A stretch of DNA of 64,000 bases, from NCBI RefSeq assembly GCF_037039395.1, contig NZ_CP146244.1:930001-994000 (forward strand). The letters are read 5' to 3'. Shown here piece after piece: positions 46,407-55,749 of this stretch. Both the position numbers and the translations under genes were made by a program. The notes beneath the pieces were generated by a model that was not told the DNA's origin, did not search any database, and saw only the letters and a program-made list of their open reading frames with translations. The stretch is from Agrobacterium vitis. GTDB lineage: Bacteria; Pseudomonadota; Alphaproteobacteria; Rhizobiales; Rhizobiaceae. Positions within the stretch are counted from its first letter, which is position 1. Every line of letters begins with the position of its first letter.

Positions 46407-47293
46407 GCACTCCTGTCGCGGATCTTGCGGGGAAGATTATCGATCAGCATGTTGACGCTGATCGTCAGGCTGGCAATGGCCAGCGACGGGAAAATCACCG
46501 CCGGTGCCGCAAAGGGCAGGCCGCCGATATTCTCACGCACCAGCGCGCCCCAGTCGGCATTGGGCGGCTGGACGCCAAGGCCCAGGAAGGAAAGCCCTGA
46601 GAGCAGCAACACGATGAAGACGAAGCGCAGACCAAAATCCGCCAGCACCGGTCCGGTAATATTCGGCAGGATTTCAGAGCGGATGATGTAGAAAATATTC
46701 TCGCCCCGGATGTGTGCGACGCTGATGAAATCCATGGCATTGATATTGACGGCAAGGGCGCGGGCAAAGCGATAGGCGCCGGGCGTGTAGATCACCGACA
46801 GGGTCATGACCAGAACCGGGATCGACGACCCGACGGCGGCGACCACGACGAGGCCGAAAAGCTTGCTGGGAATGGAGTTCATCGCATCGAGAAAACGGCT
46901 GAGCACGGTATCGATCCAGCCACCGGCGACGGCGGCGATCATGCCGAGCACGACGCCGGAAAAACAGGCGATGGTGACGGCGGCAAGCGAAATGCCGACC
47001 GTGTAGCGCGCACCCATGATGATGCGCGACAGCATGTCCCGACCGAGATAGTCGGAGCCCAGCCAAAGCGTGTTGCTCATCGGTCCGAAATAGTCGAAAT
47101 CGACGATCTCACCGACCGGATGCGGAATGAGCAGCGGTGCGAATATCGCCACCAGCGCCCAGGCGGCAATAACTGTCAGACCGGCAATGCCAACGGCGTT
47201 GATGCGATAGCCGAATGACCGGCGTCTGCGAGCGATTGGTGCTGTTGATGGCGTCGCGTTCGATGGCGTCCCGTTTAGTGGCGTCATAGTCAT
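46403..47293 (-). CDS. Peptide-type ABC importer permease (DppC-type)
   Basis: A 296-residue permease with the family motif WLGSDYLGRDMLSRIIMGARYTV and EAA loop FISVAHIRGENIFYIIRSEILPNI. The N-terminal arm is encoded by three tandem 15-base units (47247-47291), giving a Thr/Pro/Asn-rich tail. It overlaps both neighbours by 4 bases. Confidence 0.9.
   Translation of the reverse strand: MTMTPLNGTPSNATPSTAPIARRRRSFGYRINAVGIAGLTVIAAWALVAIFAPLLIPHPVGEIVDFDYFGPMSNTLWLGSDYLGRDMLSRIIMGARYTVGISLAAVTIACFSGVVLGMIAAVAGGWIDTVLSRFLDAMNSIPSKLFGLVVVAAVGSSIPVLVMTLSVIYTPGAYRFARALAVNINAMDFISVAHIRGENIFYIIRSEILPNITGPVLADFGLRFVFIVLLLSGLSFLGLGVQPPNADWGALVRENIGGLPFAAPAVIFPSLAIASLTISVNMLIDNLPRKIRDRSA
47247..47291 (-). 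repeat. Three 15-base tandem units in the permease N-terminus
   Basis: Units at 47247-47261, 47262-47276 and 47277-47291 share the core TGGCGTC. Together they encode the low-complexity cytoplasmic arm of the permease. Being 15 bases long, gain or loss of a unit keeps the frame. Confidence 0.55.
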
Positions 47294-48246
47294 CGCAGCC
47301 TCGGATTGGAGAGAATGGAAACGATATCGGCAATGGTGATCAGCACGAGATAGCCGACGCAGAAGATCATCGCGCAGCTCTGGATCAGTGGCAGGTCACG
47401 GGTGGCGACGGCATCGACCATGAGCTTGGCAATGCCGGGATAGTTGAAGATCGTCTCGACGATGATGACCCCGCCGATCAGATAGGACAGCGATAGCGCC
47501 ATGGCATTGACGATGGGCCCCAGCGCATTGGGCAGCGCATGGCGCAGCACGATGCGGCGGCGTGAGGCGCCTTTCAGCAATGCCATTTCCACATAGGGCG
47601 TATCGAGAGTTTCGATCACCGCTGCCCGGGTCATGCGGATCATCTGGGCAGAAACGCCGAAGGTCAGCGTGATGACGGGCATGGCATAGACCCGCACCAG
47701 GCCAGCAAAACTGTGGACCTCATTGGCAAAGGACAGCGCCGGCAGCCATTTCAGATAGACCGCAAACAGCAGAACGGCGGAGGTGGCAATCATGAATTCC
47801 GGCACGGAAATCACCCCAATGGTTACCACCGTGACGCAGCGATCATAAAGGGAGCCGCGCAGCATCGCCGATGTAATACCCAGCGTCAGCGCAATGGGAA
47901 CAGCCAGGAGGGCGGTGATGCCTGCAAGCTTCATGGAATTGACCAGACGGCCGGAAATCAGCTCGGCAATCGGCATGTTATTGGCATAGGAGGTGCCGAG
48001 ATCGCCTTGCAGCAAGCCCGTTGCCCAACGCAGGAACCGCAGGATTGCGGGATCGTTGAGATGCATGGCCTGGCGCAGGCCTTCGACAGCTTCAGGCGTC
48101 GCGGCCTGACCAAGCAGCATGGTTGCCGTATCGCCTGGCAACAGTGCAGTCGCCATGAAAACGGCGAGCGACACGATGATCAAGGTGATCAGGGCGATCA
48201 CCAGCCTGTTGACAACAAGGGAAAAGGCTCGGGCGTTCACGCACAT
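47290..48246 (-). CDS. Peptide-type ABC importer permease (DppB-type)
   Basis: A 318-residue permease, six predicted membrane segments, N-terminus VVNRLVIALITLIIVSLAVFMATALLPGDT, EAA loop YVEMALLKGASRRRIVLRHALPNALGP. It is separated from the binding-protein gene by 194 bases, then overlaps the DppC-type gene by 4. Confidence 0.9.
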   Translation of the reverse strand: MCVNARAFSLVVNRLVIALITLIIVSLAVFMATALLPGDTATMLLGQAATPEAVEGLRQAMHLNDPAILRFLRWATGLLQGDLGTSYANNMPIAELISGRLVNSMKLAGITALLAVPIALTLGITSAMLRGSLYDRCVTVVTIGVISVPEFMIATSAVLLFAVYLKWLPALSFANEVHSFAGLVRVYAMPVITLTFGVSAQMIRMTRAAVIETLDTPYVEMALLKGASRRRIVLRHALPNALGPIVNAMALSLSYLIGGVIIVETIFNYPGIAKLMVDAVATRDLPLIQSCAMIFCVGYLVLITIADIVSILSNPRLR

Positions 48247-48279
48247 GCTCCAGCTTGGTTAGGCTATTAACCTTCGGCA

Positions 48280-48308
48280 ATCACTCGGGTACTCGGGCAC
48301 TCGGGTGA
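48280..48308. repeat. Triple ACTCGGG repeat between binding protein and permease
   Basis: Three consecutive units of ACTCGGG plus T/C (48283-48306), flanked by ATCAC and GTGAT ends, in the 194-base gap downstream of the binding-protein gene. It is too short to be a CRISPR array. The rest of the gap shows nothing recognisable. Confidence 0.4.
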
Positions 48309-48440
48309 TCGGAATGCGGCTGACCGTCATAATATGCCGCCAGGCTGGCAAACGGTTTTGCCGCGATGCGCCGGATGAAGCACGCATCGATCCAAAGCCA
48401 TTTGCCAAGGCCCGCTCGTAGAGGGTCTGCCGAATTGGTA

Positions 48441-50054
48441 TCAGGCTTCCAGCCAGACATATTCGGCGAAGGCATAGCCCATCATGCCACCCAGCGGGCT
48501 GGGTTCAAGCCCTTTCAGCTTGGCGGTGATGGCATCGACGTTGGAAAGATAGGCGGGAATGACCGTGCCTGCTTCCTCTGAGATCATCACCTGCATTTCA
48601 CCGTAGATTTCCTTGCGCTTGGCCTGATCGAGAAGGCCACGGGCTTCGAGCAGCATCTTGTCGAATTTCGGCGACTTATACTGGCTTTCGTTCCACGGAG
48701 CATCGGAGGAATAGAGAAGCGAGAACAGGATGTCGGGTGTAGGGCGTGGGTTGATATTGCCAAAATGGATCGGCGCCTTCAGCCAGTATTTGTCCCAATA
48801 CCCATCGGAGGGAACGCGCTGGACATCGAGCTTCATGCCGATTTCCGCCGCCGATGCCTGGATGATCATCGCCATGTCGATGGAAGAGCTTGCGGCTTCC
48901 GATGCGATGACCGGGATGGACTGGCCAAGCACGCCCGCCTTCTGGAAGTGGAATTTCGCCTTGTCGGGATCGAAGGCCTTCGGCTTCAGGTCGGCATTGT
49001 GATAGAAGCTGGCAGACGATAGCGGCTGGTCATTGCCGATTTCACCAAGGCCGCGCATTGCCGACTTGATGATCTGCTCCCGGTTAACGATTAGCTTCAT
49101 GCCATCGATGAAGTCTTTCTTGTTGCCCGGCGCCATATCCATGCGCATGTTGAGATTGGTGTAATTGCCCGACGTCGTCTTCGACAGCACGAAACCGTCC
49201 TCGGTATCGACCAGACGCATGGAGCGCGGATTGATGGAGGCGGCCAGCTGGATATCACCCGACAGCAGCGCGTTGACGCGGGCATTATCTTCGCTGATGG
49301 CGAAGAATTCGAAACTGTCGACATTCGGGCCGCCAGCTTTCCAGTAATTGCCATTGCGCTTCATGATCGAGCGGACGCCGGGCTCGAATTTTTCGAGAAC
49401 GAAGGCGCCGGTGCCATTGCCCTTGGAGAAATCCGTGGTGCCATCGGCAACGATCATGAACTGATGGATGGCGAGAATGGACGGCATGTCGGCATTGGCA
49501 TGTGCCAGGGAGATTTCCACGGTCTGCTTGTCGACGGCCTTGATGCCAGTCATCTGAGCGGCGATCTTGGCAACCTTGGAGCCGGTGGCGGGATCGAGAT
49601 GGCGCTTCAGCGAATAGACCACGTCGTCTGCGGTCAGCGTCTTGCCGTCATGGAAGGTCACGCCGCTTTTCAGCTTGATCGTCCAGACCTGAGCGTCCTT
49701 GCTTTCAACCGATTCTGCCAGCTCCATCTGCGGAGCACCGGTTTTATCGAGAATGGTCAGGCGGTTATAGAGCGCGCAGCAACGCACATAGTCGGTGGAG
49801 AGCGAGGCCTTGGCCGGGTCCAGCGTATCGGCATTGGATGCAGAATAGCCGGCGGCTTTCAACGATCCGCCCTTGACCGGCGTTGCGGCGAGCGCGCTTG
49901 AGGCGCGACCCATGATGGAGCCGGCGGCGGTGAGGGCAACGCCACCTGCCAGCATCATCTGCATCAGTTCGCGGCGGGTGGCGCCACGGCGAATGGCATT
50001 TTCCACCATGGCATCATCAGCGCCGGTCCAGTTTGTTGTCTGCTTGTCTGTCAT
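48441..50054 (-). CDS. Peptide-type ABC importer binding protein (Tat-signal SBP_bac_5)
   Basis: A 537-residue periplasmic binding protein. The N-terminus is long, with a Tat-like region RRGATRRELMQMMLAGGVALTAAGSI, so it may be exported folded. Family motifs are GGSLKAAGYSASNADTLDP, WTIKLKSGVTFHDGKTLTADDVVYSLKRHLDP and GTGAFVLEKFEPGVRSIMKRN. The ATG at 50054 has AAGGGGAA upstream; the longer in-frame extension into the palindromic region is rejected. It heads the third Dpp-like importer. Ligand unknown. Confidence 0.88.
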   Translation of the reverse strand: MTDKQTTNWTGADDAMVENAIRRGATRRELMQMMLAGGVALTAAGSIMGRASSALAATPVKGGSLKAAGYSASNADTLDPAKASLSTDYVRCCALYNRLTILDKTGAPQMELAESVESKDAQVWTIKLKSGVTFHDGKTLTADDVVYSLKRHLDPATGSKVAKIAAQMTGIKAVDKQTVEISLAHANADMPSILAIHQFMIVADGTTDFSKGNGTGAFVLEKFEPGVRSIMKRNGNYWKAGGPNVDSFEFFAISEDNARVNALLSGDIQLAASINPRSMRLVDTEDGFVLSKTTSGNYTNLNMRMDMAPGNKKDFIDGMKLIVNREQIIKSAMRGLGEIGNDQPLSSASFYHNADLKPKAFDPDKAKFHFQKAGVLGQSIPVIASEAASSSIDMAMIIQASAAEIGMKLDVQRVPSDGYWDKYWLKAPIHFGNINPRPTPDILFSLLYSSDAPWNESQYKSPKFDKMLLEARGLLDQAKRKEIYGEMQVMISEEAGTVIPAYLSNVDAITAKLKGLEPSPLGGMMGYAFAEYVWLEA

Positions 50055-50105
50055 GACATTCCCCTTATTGTTGTTGACTGTGTTGCGTGCTTTTTTGTTT
50101 TCGTA

Positions 50106-50140
50106 TGTCAGGGAAAACCGGGTTCCCCTTTTCCCTGACA
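50106..50140. repeat. 12-bp perfect inverted repeat upstream of the binding-protein gene
   Basis: TGTCAGGGAAAA (50106-50117) pairs with TTTTCCCTGACA (50129-50140) around an 11-base loop. It lies between the HAD gene stop (50172) and the binding-protein start (50054), both on the minus strand, so it may end the HAD transcript. A related but decayed element occurs at 56049-56097. Confidence 0.7.
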
Positions 50141-50171
50141 AACGTGAGTGGCACGTCATTACGTATTTCCT

Positions 50172-50891
50172 TCAGGCCGCGCGGTTCTGCTCGACAGCGT
50201 CGGCAAGAGCGGCCATGGAGGTGAAGTGAAAATCGGGTTTCACAAAGGCTTCAGGCTCGATCGTGCCGCCATAGCCTTTTTGGGCATGGCGCCGCTCGAT
50301 CCAGCAATTGGTCAAGCCAAGCTGCCGTGAAATGCCGATGTCGTGATACTGGCTTTGCGCCACATGCAGAATATCCGCCCGGCTGCTGCCTTCCGATTCC
50401 ACGAACGCGAAAACCGTTTCGAAAAACGCTGGATCGGGCTTTTCGGTGCTGGTGTCGTCGGTGGTGAAGGCTGCATGAAAGGGCTGGCCCAAAGCCTCAT
50501 CGAAATATGTAAAGGCCCAGCGCTGCGCATTGGTCATGGCGATCAGCCGGTAGCGGGTTTTCAACTGTGCCAGCGCTGCGACGCTATCAGCAAAGGGCTT
50601 CCAATCGGTGACGGAGCCGCGCAGGCGCTCACCGAGGGCCGTCTCTACCGGCAGGCCCAGTTCGGGAGCGATTTTCAAATAGACCCGGGCGAGATCATCG
50701 GGAAAAAGCAGGGCCGCATCGTCATAGCGGGCGGCACGGTAGAGCGACAGGGCCTGTTCGCCATCCACGGTCACGCCAACATCTGCGGCAATCTCAGTGA
50801 GGCAATCGGTAATGCCGCGCTCAAAGTCAATCAGCGTGCCGACCACGTCAAAGGTGAGATATTTCAAATCCGTGAAGGCTTTTGCCATCAT
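50172..50891 (-). CDS. HAD-superfamily hydrolase (haloacid dehalogenase type II-like)
   Basis: A 239-residue HAD hydrolase. Motif I is FDVVGTLIDFERG (nucleophile Asp in DVVGT), motif II IAMTNAQ, motif III Lys in TEKPDPAFF, and the motif IV region HVAQSQYHDIGISRQLG. The second Asp of the phosphatase motif DxD is replaced, as in 2-haloacid dehalogenases (DxYGT), so phosphatase activity is uncertain. The ATG at 50891 has AGAGG at the right distance; an ATG at 50918 is an alternative. A second relative is encoded at 53687. Context (importers, amine catabolism) does not reveal the substrate. Confidence 0.82.
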   Translation of the reverse strand: MMAKAFTDLKYLTFDVVGTLIDFERGITDCLTEIAADVGVTVDGEQALSLYRAARYDDAALLFPDDLARVYLKIAPELGLPVETALGERLRGSVTDWKPFADSVAALAQLKTRYRLIAMTNAQRWAFTYFDEALGQPFHAAFTTDDTSTEKPDPAFFETVFAFVESEGSSRADILHVAQSQYHDIGISRQLGLTNCWIERRHAQKGYGGTIEPEAFVKPDFHFTSMAALADAVEQNRAA

Positions 50892-50992
50892 TGCATCCTC
50901 TGGCTTGCACATCTTCATGCATCAGGCCCGGCAAATGCCGTTCCTGTCACTCACGATCCCTTGGTTCCTCGCTTAGCTTTTGTTTTTATCTT

Positions 50993-51027
50993 GAATGCGC
51001 CCTGGCATCTTCTACTGGGGCGCATTC
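50993..51027. other. 10-bp stem-loop between HAD and aminotransferase genes
   Basis: GAATGCGCCC pairs perfectly with GGGCGCATTC around a 15-base loop, in the 244-base gap between the aminotransferase stop (51136) and the HAD start (50891). No T-run follows on either strand, so it is either a Rho-assisted 3' end or a regulatory stem. Nothing else recognisable was seen in the gap. Confidence 0.45.
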
Positions 51028-51135
51028 GAAGTATTGCAGGAGATATGGGCTGTTTCTTCCCGAATGCCGATCTTTAGACGGCAGAAAATTCTGAATCTGA
51101 TCGTTCGGCAGTATTTCGCCCGACCCGCTCCTGTC

Positions 51136-52509
51136 TCATGCCATGGCGGCGCGAACGTCCGGGTCGGCCAGGGTCTGATCCAGCGTCTTTCTGGTCCGCT
51201 CAACAATGGCGTCGATTTCGCTTTCCGTGCAGCACAGCGGCGGCGCATAGCCCAGAATGCCATTGGCAAAGGCGCGGATGACAAGGCCATTGTCCCAGGC
51301 GCGCTCAAACACTCTTGTGGCAGGTGCGGCAGCGGCGGGCAGCGGCGTTTTCTTATCCTTGTCCACCACCATTTCAATGGCGGCCAGCATGCCGCGACCA
51401 CGCACATCGCCCACCAGCGGATGGTCCTTCAGGCTTTCCAAGCCGGCAATCAGGCGCGCACCCATTTTGCGACCGTTTTCCAGCAAGCCGTCTTCGTAAA
51501 GCTTCAAAACAGCCAGACCAACAGCGGCACTGACCGGATGGGCCGAATAGGTATAGCCATGACCAATGGCGGCCGATCCAGCACCATCGGCAATGGTGTT
51601 GTAGATTTTATCAGACAGGAACACCGCGCCCATCGGCACATAGCCAGAGGTGAGGCCTTTGGCGGTGGTCATCAGATCCGGCACCACGCCGTCGTCGGCA
51701 CAGGCAAACAACGGACCGGTGCGGCCAAAGCCGGTGATGACTTCATCGGCCACAAACAGAATATCCAACTCAGAGCAGACATCGCGCATGGCTTTCAGCC
51801 AGCCATCGGGCGGAACAATTACGCCGCCGGAACCTTGAATCGGCTCCACATAAAACGCGGCCACACGCTCAGAACCCAGTTCCTCAACCTTTGCCCGCAA
51901 GGCGGCAACGGAGGAAGCAATAATGGCTGCCGGATCATTGCCCACCGGGTTGCGATAGGCATAGTGCGACGGAATTTTATGCTGCCAATCGAATGGCAGG
52001 CCGAATCCGGCGTGGAACAGTGGCAGGGCGGTCAGGCCAGCGCCGACCGTGGACGAGCCATGATAGCCCTGTTCCACCGAGATAAACTGGTCCTTCTGCG
52101 GTGTGCCTTTGCAATGGTAATAATAGCGGATGAAGCGGATGGTACTATCGATGGCATCCGAGCCGCCAAGGGTGAAATAAACGTGGTTGAGATCGCCCGG
52201 TGCGCGGTCTGCCAGTTCGGCTGCCAGCCGGATGGCGGGTTCTGAGCCGAGGCTGAAATAGCCGGTGGCGTAAGGCAGTTCACGCAATTGCTTGGTGGCG
52301 GCTTCAATAATGCTTTCCTGACCATAGCCAGCATTGACGCACCACAGACCGGCAAAACCATCCAGCAATTGATGGCCGTTGGCGTCAGTCACGGTGGCAC
52401 CCTTTGCGGATTTCAACACGCGCACGCCAGCTTTTTCATGGCCGCGATAGGAGGCAACCGGATGCACCAGATGGGCGCGGTCCAGTTCAATCAGGGAATT
52501 GCTCAACAT
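51136..52509 (-). CDS. Class III (omega) aminotransferase
   Basis: A 457-residue PLP-dependent class III transaminase. LDGFAGLWCVNAGYGQ lies near the N-terminus, YYYHCKGTPQKDQFISVEQGYHGSS in the cofactor region, DEVITGFGRTG carries the Asp contacting the pyridine N, and TTAKGLTSGYVPMGAV holds the PLP Lys. It resembles putrescine/beta-alanine:pyruvate transaminases. The ATG at 52509 follows a GGAG site; an upstream in-frame ATG at 52554 falls inside the GNAT gene. It lies 16 bases after that gene. Likely role: removal of a terminal amine to pyruvate in a polyamine or omega-amino acid pathway; exact substrate unknown. Confidence 0.9.
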   Translation of the reverse strand: MLSNSLIELDRAHLVHPVASYRGHEKAGVRVLKSAKGATVTDANGHQLLDGFAGLWCVNAGYGQESIIEAATKQLRELPYATGYFSLGSEPAIRLAAELADRAPGDLNHVYFTLGGSDAIDSTIRFIRYYYHCKGTPQKDQFISVEQGYHGSSTVGAGLTALPLFHAGFGLPFDWQHKIPSHYAYRNPVGNDPAAIIASSVAALRAKVEELGSERVAAFYVEPIQGSGGVIVPPDGWLKAMRDVCSELDILFVADEVITGFGRTGPLFACADDGVVPDLMTTAKGLTSGYVPMGAVFLSDKIYNTIADGAGSAAIGHGYTYSAHPVSAAVGLAVLKLYEDGLLENGRKMGARLIAGLESLKDHPLVGDVRGRGMLAAIEMVVDKDKKTPLPAAAAPATRVFERAWDNGLVIRAFANGILGYAPPLCCTESEIDAIVERTRKTLDQTLADPDVRAAMA

Positions 52510-52525
52510 TGTTTGATCTCCAAAT

Positions 52526-53371
52526 TCAGCCCAGCGCTTGGCTGGCGAGTGCATGGGTTTTTACAGAAGCGGATTCATACGGACCTGTCTGTGCCGCATT
52601 GCGTCGCATGGTCACGCCGCCACCAACGTGAAGCAGGCCGTGGTCTGTCAGCCACGGTGCAAGGCCGGTTGCGACGGTCGTATCGACGCGCAGAAATGAT
52701 CCTGCTCTTGCCGCAAACACAAAGGACAACAGCGCTTTTGCATCGTCCTCATTGGTGGCCACCACAGGCCCCGCCACTTCGCCGCGACCAAAGGGGCGCA
52801 GGGCGATATAGCCGGAGATGCGACCAGCATTTTGAAGAACAGCGAATTTGCCCGTTTCCGCGAGTGTGCAAAGGAGGTTTCGCCGATCTGCGCCAAAGGC
52901 TGCCGCATCAAGGGCCGCCAATTCCTGCACCACGTCTTGATCAGCCCAAGAGACAGGAGAATTGACAACCGCCCCAGCTTGGGCGAGGCCCTGATGCTGG
53001 ATAATCTCACCGGAGGCAACAAAGCCAAGCTTTTCATACAGCGGCAGGCCATCTTGTGTTGCCACCAGACGGCATTCGCGGCCTTCCGCAGCCTGTAAGG
53101 CCATATCCATCAGTTTACGGCCAAGTCCGCGACCGCGCATGGAGGCATCGACAATGACCATGTTGATGGTGGCGCAGGTGTCTCCATACAGCGTCGCCAA
53201 GGCGGTTCCCACCACGCGATCCCCTTCGAGCGCCACAAAGCCCTTGCTCAAGGACAGCACAAAGGCCCAATCTTCCCGGCGGTGCGGCCACTCAGCCTGC
53301 TGGGACAGCAAAAATGCACCGTCGATGTGTTCCGGACCAAAGGAAATAATGTCGATCTGGCTTGCCTGCAT
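52526..53371 (-). CDS. Double-GNAT N-acetyltransferase
   Basis: A 281-residue protein with two GNAT-like halves. The N-terminal half has the acetyl-CoA loop DASMRGRGLGRKLMDMAL and the EKLGF motif; the C-terminal half is a degenerate GNAT of the DUF1248/Acetyltransf_18 type (ISGYIALRPFGRGEVAGPVVA). It should transfer acetyl from acetyl-CoA to an amine. The ATG at 53371 is chosen. It sits upstream of the aminotransferase in the same operon and divergent from the HAD/oxidase pair. An acetyl-protection role in amine catabolism is an attractive inference, given the M20 deacetylase 5 kb away. Confidence 0.85.
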   Translation of the reverse strand: MQASQIDIISFGPEHIDGAFLLSQQAEWPHRREDWAFVLSLSKGFVALEGDRVVGTALATLYGDTCATINMVIVDASMRGRGLGRKLMDMALQAAEGRECRLVATQDGLPLYEKLGFVASGEIIQHQGLAQAGAVVNSPVSWADQDVVQELAALDAAAFGADRRNLLCTLAETGKFAVLQNAGRISGYIALRPFGRGEVAGPVVATNEDDAKALLSFVFAARAGSFLRVDTTVATGLAPWLTDHGLLHVGGGVTMRRNAAQTGPYESASVKTHALASQALG

Positions 53372-53686
53372 GCCGCGCTGTCCTGAAATCTGTTTTCTGC
53401 TTCTCAGTGATAAACCCGGGCGCAAAGAAGATCATCCTGACGATGGCGCGTCCTTGGTATGTTTGGCCGTTCCGACCGATCACCACCGCATCTTATGCCG
53501 TGAGCGTGCATGTCTGCCGGGTTTGAGGGCAGGGGCTATCGGGCTTTTGCAAAACTCTCTGCCAAATCCTCCACTGCATACGCAACATTGTGCTTTGATA
53601 TGTGGCAATTGCGGTGAATGGCTGGGCTTGGCTCTGCCTATGATGGGAAAACCCGAACGATATGCTTTGCAAGGATCGAGAAACCC
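53372..53686. other. 315-base divergent intergenic region
   Basis: Lies between the GNAT gene (minus) and the HAD-like gene (plus), so it must hold both promoters. A TATGAT at 53639-53644 is the best plus-strand -10 candidate, but no well-spaced -35 accompanies it. No sigma-54 site, hairpin terminator or small gene was seen. Confidence 0.4.
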
Positions 53687-54355
53687 ATGGCTCCCTTCCG
53701 CCCGAAATACATCACCTTCGATTGCTACGGCACGCTCATCAATTTCCAGATGGCGGAAGCAGCCCGCGATATTTACAGCGCCCAGCTGGATGCCGCCCAT
53801 ATGGACGAGTTTGTCAAAAACTTCTCGGCCTATCGTCTGGATGAAGTTCTGGGCGACTGGAAGCCCTATGCCGACGTGGTGCACAACGCCATTGAGCGCA
53901 CCTGCAAGAGAAACGGCGTAACCTTCCGCGAGGAGAACGCCAAGATCGTGTATGAGCGTGTACCCACCTGGGGGCCACACGCGGATGTGCCTGCTGGCCT
54001 TGCCAAAGTGGCCAAGGAAATTCCGTTGGTTATTCTCTCCAACGCCATGAATTCGCAGATCATGTCGAATGTCGAAAAGCTTGGTGCGCCCTTCCATGCG
54101 GTCTATACGGCAGAGCAGGCGCAGTCCTACAAGCCGCGCATGAAGGGCTTTGAATATATGTTCGACATGCTCGGCTGCGGCCCTGATGACATTACCCATG
54201 TGTCCTCTTCCTTCCGCTATGATCTGATGACCGCCCATGATCTGGGCATCAAGAACAAGGTCTGGGTCAACCGTGGTCATGAGCCAGCCAATCCCTATTA
54301 TGGCTATCAGGAAATCGCAGACATTTCCGGTCTGCCCGGTGTGTTTGGTCTTTAA
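53687..54355 (+). CDS. Haloacid dehalogenase type II-like protein
   Basis: A 222-residue HAD protein. Motif I is FDCYGTLINF (the DxYGT pattern of L-2-haloacid dehalogenases), motif II LSNAMN, Lys in SYKPRMKGFEY, and motif IV SSSFRYDLMTAHDLG followed by VWVNRGHEPA. The ATG at 53687 has AAGGA upstream. It is followed by the FAD oxidase gene after 3 bases, so the two are co-translated. Such proteins next to PuuB-like oxidases are often left without a defined substrate; dehalogenation is not implied by context. Confidence 0.85.
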   Translation: MAPFRPKYITFDCYGTLINFQMAEAARDIYSAQLDAAHMDEFVKNFSAYRLDEVLGDWKPYADVVHNAIERTCKRNGVTFREENAKIVYERVPTWGPHADVPAGLAKVAKEIPLVILSNAMNSQIMSNVEKLGAPFHAVYTAEQAQSYKPRMKGFEYMFDMLGCGPDDITHVSSSFRYDLMTAHDLGIKNKVWVNRGHEPANPYYGYQEIADISGLPGVFGL

Positions 54356-54358
54356 GCG

Positions 54359-55633
54359 ATGAAATATCTCTCCTATTGGCACGACACCGCCCCGCAATTT
54401 CCCGGTGGCATCACCGGCGCAATTGAAGGCGATTTTGATGTCGCCGTGATTGGCGGCGGCTTTACAGGCCTCGCTGCCGCCCGCCAACTGGCGCGCGCCG
54501 GGGCAAAGGTGATCGTGCTGGAGGGGCAGCGCATCGGCTGGGGCGCTTCTGGGCGCAATGGCGGGCACCTCAACAATGGCTTGGCCCACAGCTATCTGGG
54601 GGCCAAGGCTGAGCTTGGCAAAGAGCGGGCGATTGCGCTTTACCAGGCGCTCGACAGTTCCATCGACACCATCGAGGCGCTGATTGCCGAGGAAGGAATC
54701 GATTGCAATTTCCGCCGCGCGGGAAAGCTGAAACTGGCCTCCAAGCCCCAGCATTTCGAAGGGCTTGCCCGCAATTTCGAAGCCCTGCATGAAGAGGTCG
54801 ATCCTGACACGGCCCTGTTGTCGGGATCGGATTTGAAAAGTGAGATCGGCTCACCTTTTTTTGGTGCCATGCTGTCCAAAAAGAGCGCGATGATGCATAT
54901 GGGCCGCTATGTGGTGGGTCTTGCGAACGCCGCCCACCGCCACGGCGCAGTGGTTGCTGAGCAGGCCTTAGTCACCTCTGTTGAAAAGCACGGCGACCGT
55001 CACCGCCTGACCACTGCGCGCGGCCATGTGACGGCCAAGGATGTGCTGGTGGCCACCGGGGCCTATACCACGCCTAATTTCAACTTTTTCCGTCGCCGTA
55101 TCATTCCGGTTGGCAGTTTTCTGATTGCCACACGTCCGTTATCAGAAACAGAAGTGGCTGCCGTGATGCCGGGCAACCGCACCTGCGTGAACACCATGAA
55201 CATCGGCAATTATTGGCGACTGTCACCCGACAATCGCTTGATCTTCGGCGGTCGCGCCCGTTTCTCCGCCACATCGGATCAGCAATCGGACGCCAAAAGC
55301 GGCGAAATCCTGCGCCAGTCCCTTGCCGCGATTTTCCCACAGCTTGCCAAGGTCGAGATCGATTATTGCTGGGGCGGTCTGGTGGATATGACGAAGGACC
55401 GCTACCCCCGCGCAGGCTATCAGGACGGTGTGTGGTATGCCATGGGCTATTCCGGCCACGGTGCCCAACTTTCCACCCACCTCGGCATGATCATGGCCGA
55501 TACCATCATGGGCAAGCCTGACGCCAATCCGCTGAAAGGTCTGGATTGGCCCGCCGTGCCGGGACATTTTGGCAAGCCATGGTTTCTGCCGTTGGTCGGG
55601 ATGTATTATAAAATTCTCGATAGATTTCAGTGA
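54359..55633 (+). CDS. FAD-dependent amine oxidoreductase (PuuB/DAO family)
   Basis: A 424-residue flavoenzyme of the DAO/PuuB family. The dinucleotide fold FDVAVIGGGFTGLAAARQLARAG begins near residue 26. IGWGASGRNGGHLNNGL is the PuuB-like flavin loop, and the C-terminal FAD motif is WYAMGYSGHGAQLSTHLG. PuuB oxidises gamma-glutamylputrescine to its aldehyde with release of ammonia or peroxide. Here no gamma-glutamyl ligase is present, so an acetylated or free amine is more likely. It follows the HAD gene by 3 bases, and a small stem-loop (CCTGCA/TGCAGG, 55643-55658) follows the stop. The aldehyde product would suit the aldehyde dehydrogenase at 56113. Confidence 0.9.
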   Translation: MKYLSYWHDTAPQFPGGITGAIEGDFDVAVIGGGFTGLAAARQLARAGAKVIVLEGQRIGWGASGRNGGHLNNGLAHSYLGAKAELGKERAIALYQALDSSIDTIEALIAEEGIDCNFRRAGKLKLASKPQHFEGLARNFEALHEEVDPDTALLSGSDLKSEIGSPFFGAMLSKKSAMMHMGRYVVGLANAAHRHGAVVAEQALVTSVEKHGDRHRLTTARGHVTAKDVLVATGAYTTPNFNFFRRRIIPVGSFLIATRPLSETEVAAVMPGNRTCVNTMNIGNYWRLSPDNRLIFGGRARFSATSDQQSDAKSGEILRQSLAAIFPQLAKVEIDYCWGGLVDMTKDRYPRAGYQDGVWYAMGYSGHGAQLSTHLGMIMADTIMGKPDANPLKGLDWPAVPGHFGKPWFLPLVGMYYKILDRFQ

Positions 55634-55749
55634 GAAGGGCAGCCTGCAATCGTGCAGGATCATTGGATTTGCGGATGCATGAAAGCCTTGCGCGTCTGCT
55701 CGCCATGCTCTCCCAAGCCGTCGTCTGGCGTCGCGCTTGCGACAAAACG

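Noticed and set aside
48280..48308. Three ACTCGGG units considered as a CRISPR fragment
   Set aside because: Units are only 8 bases, directly adjacent, with no spacers and no cas genes nearby.
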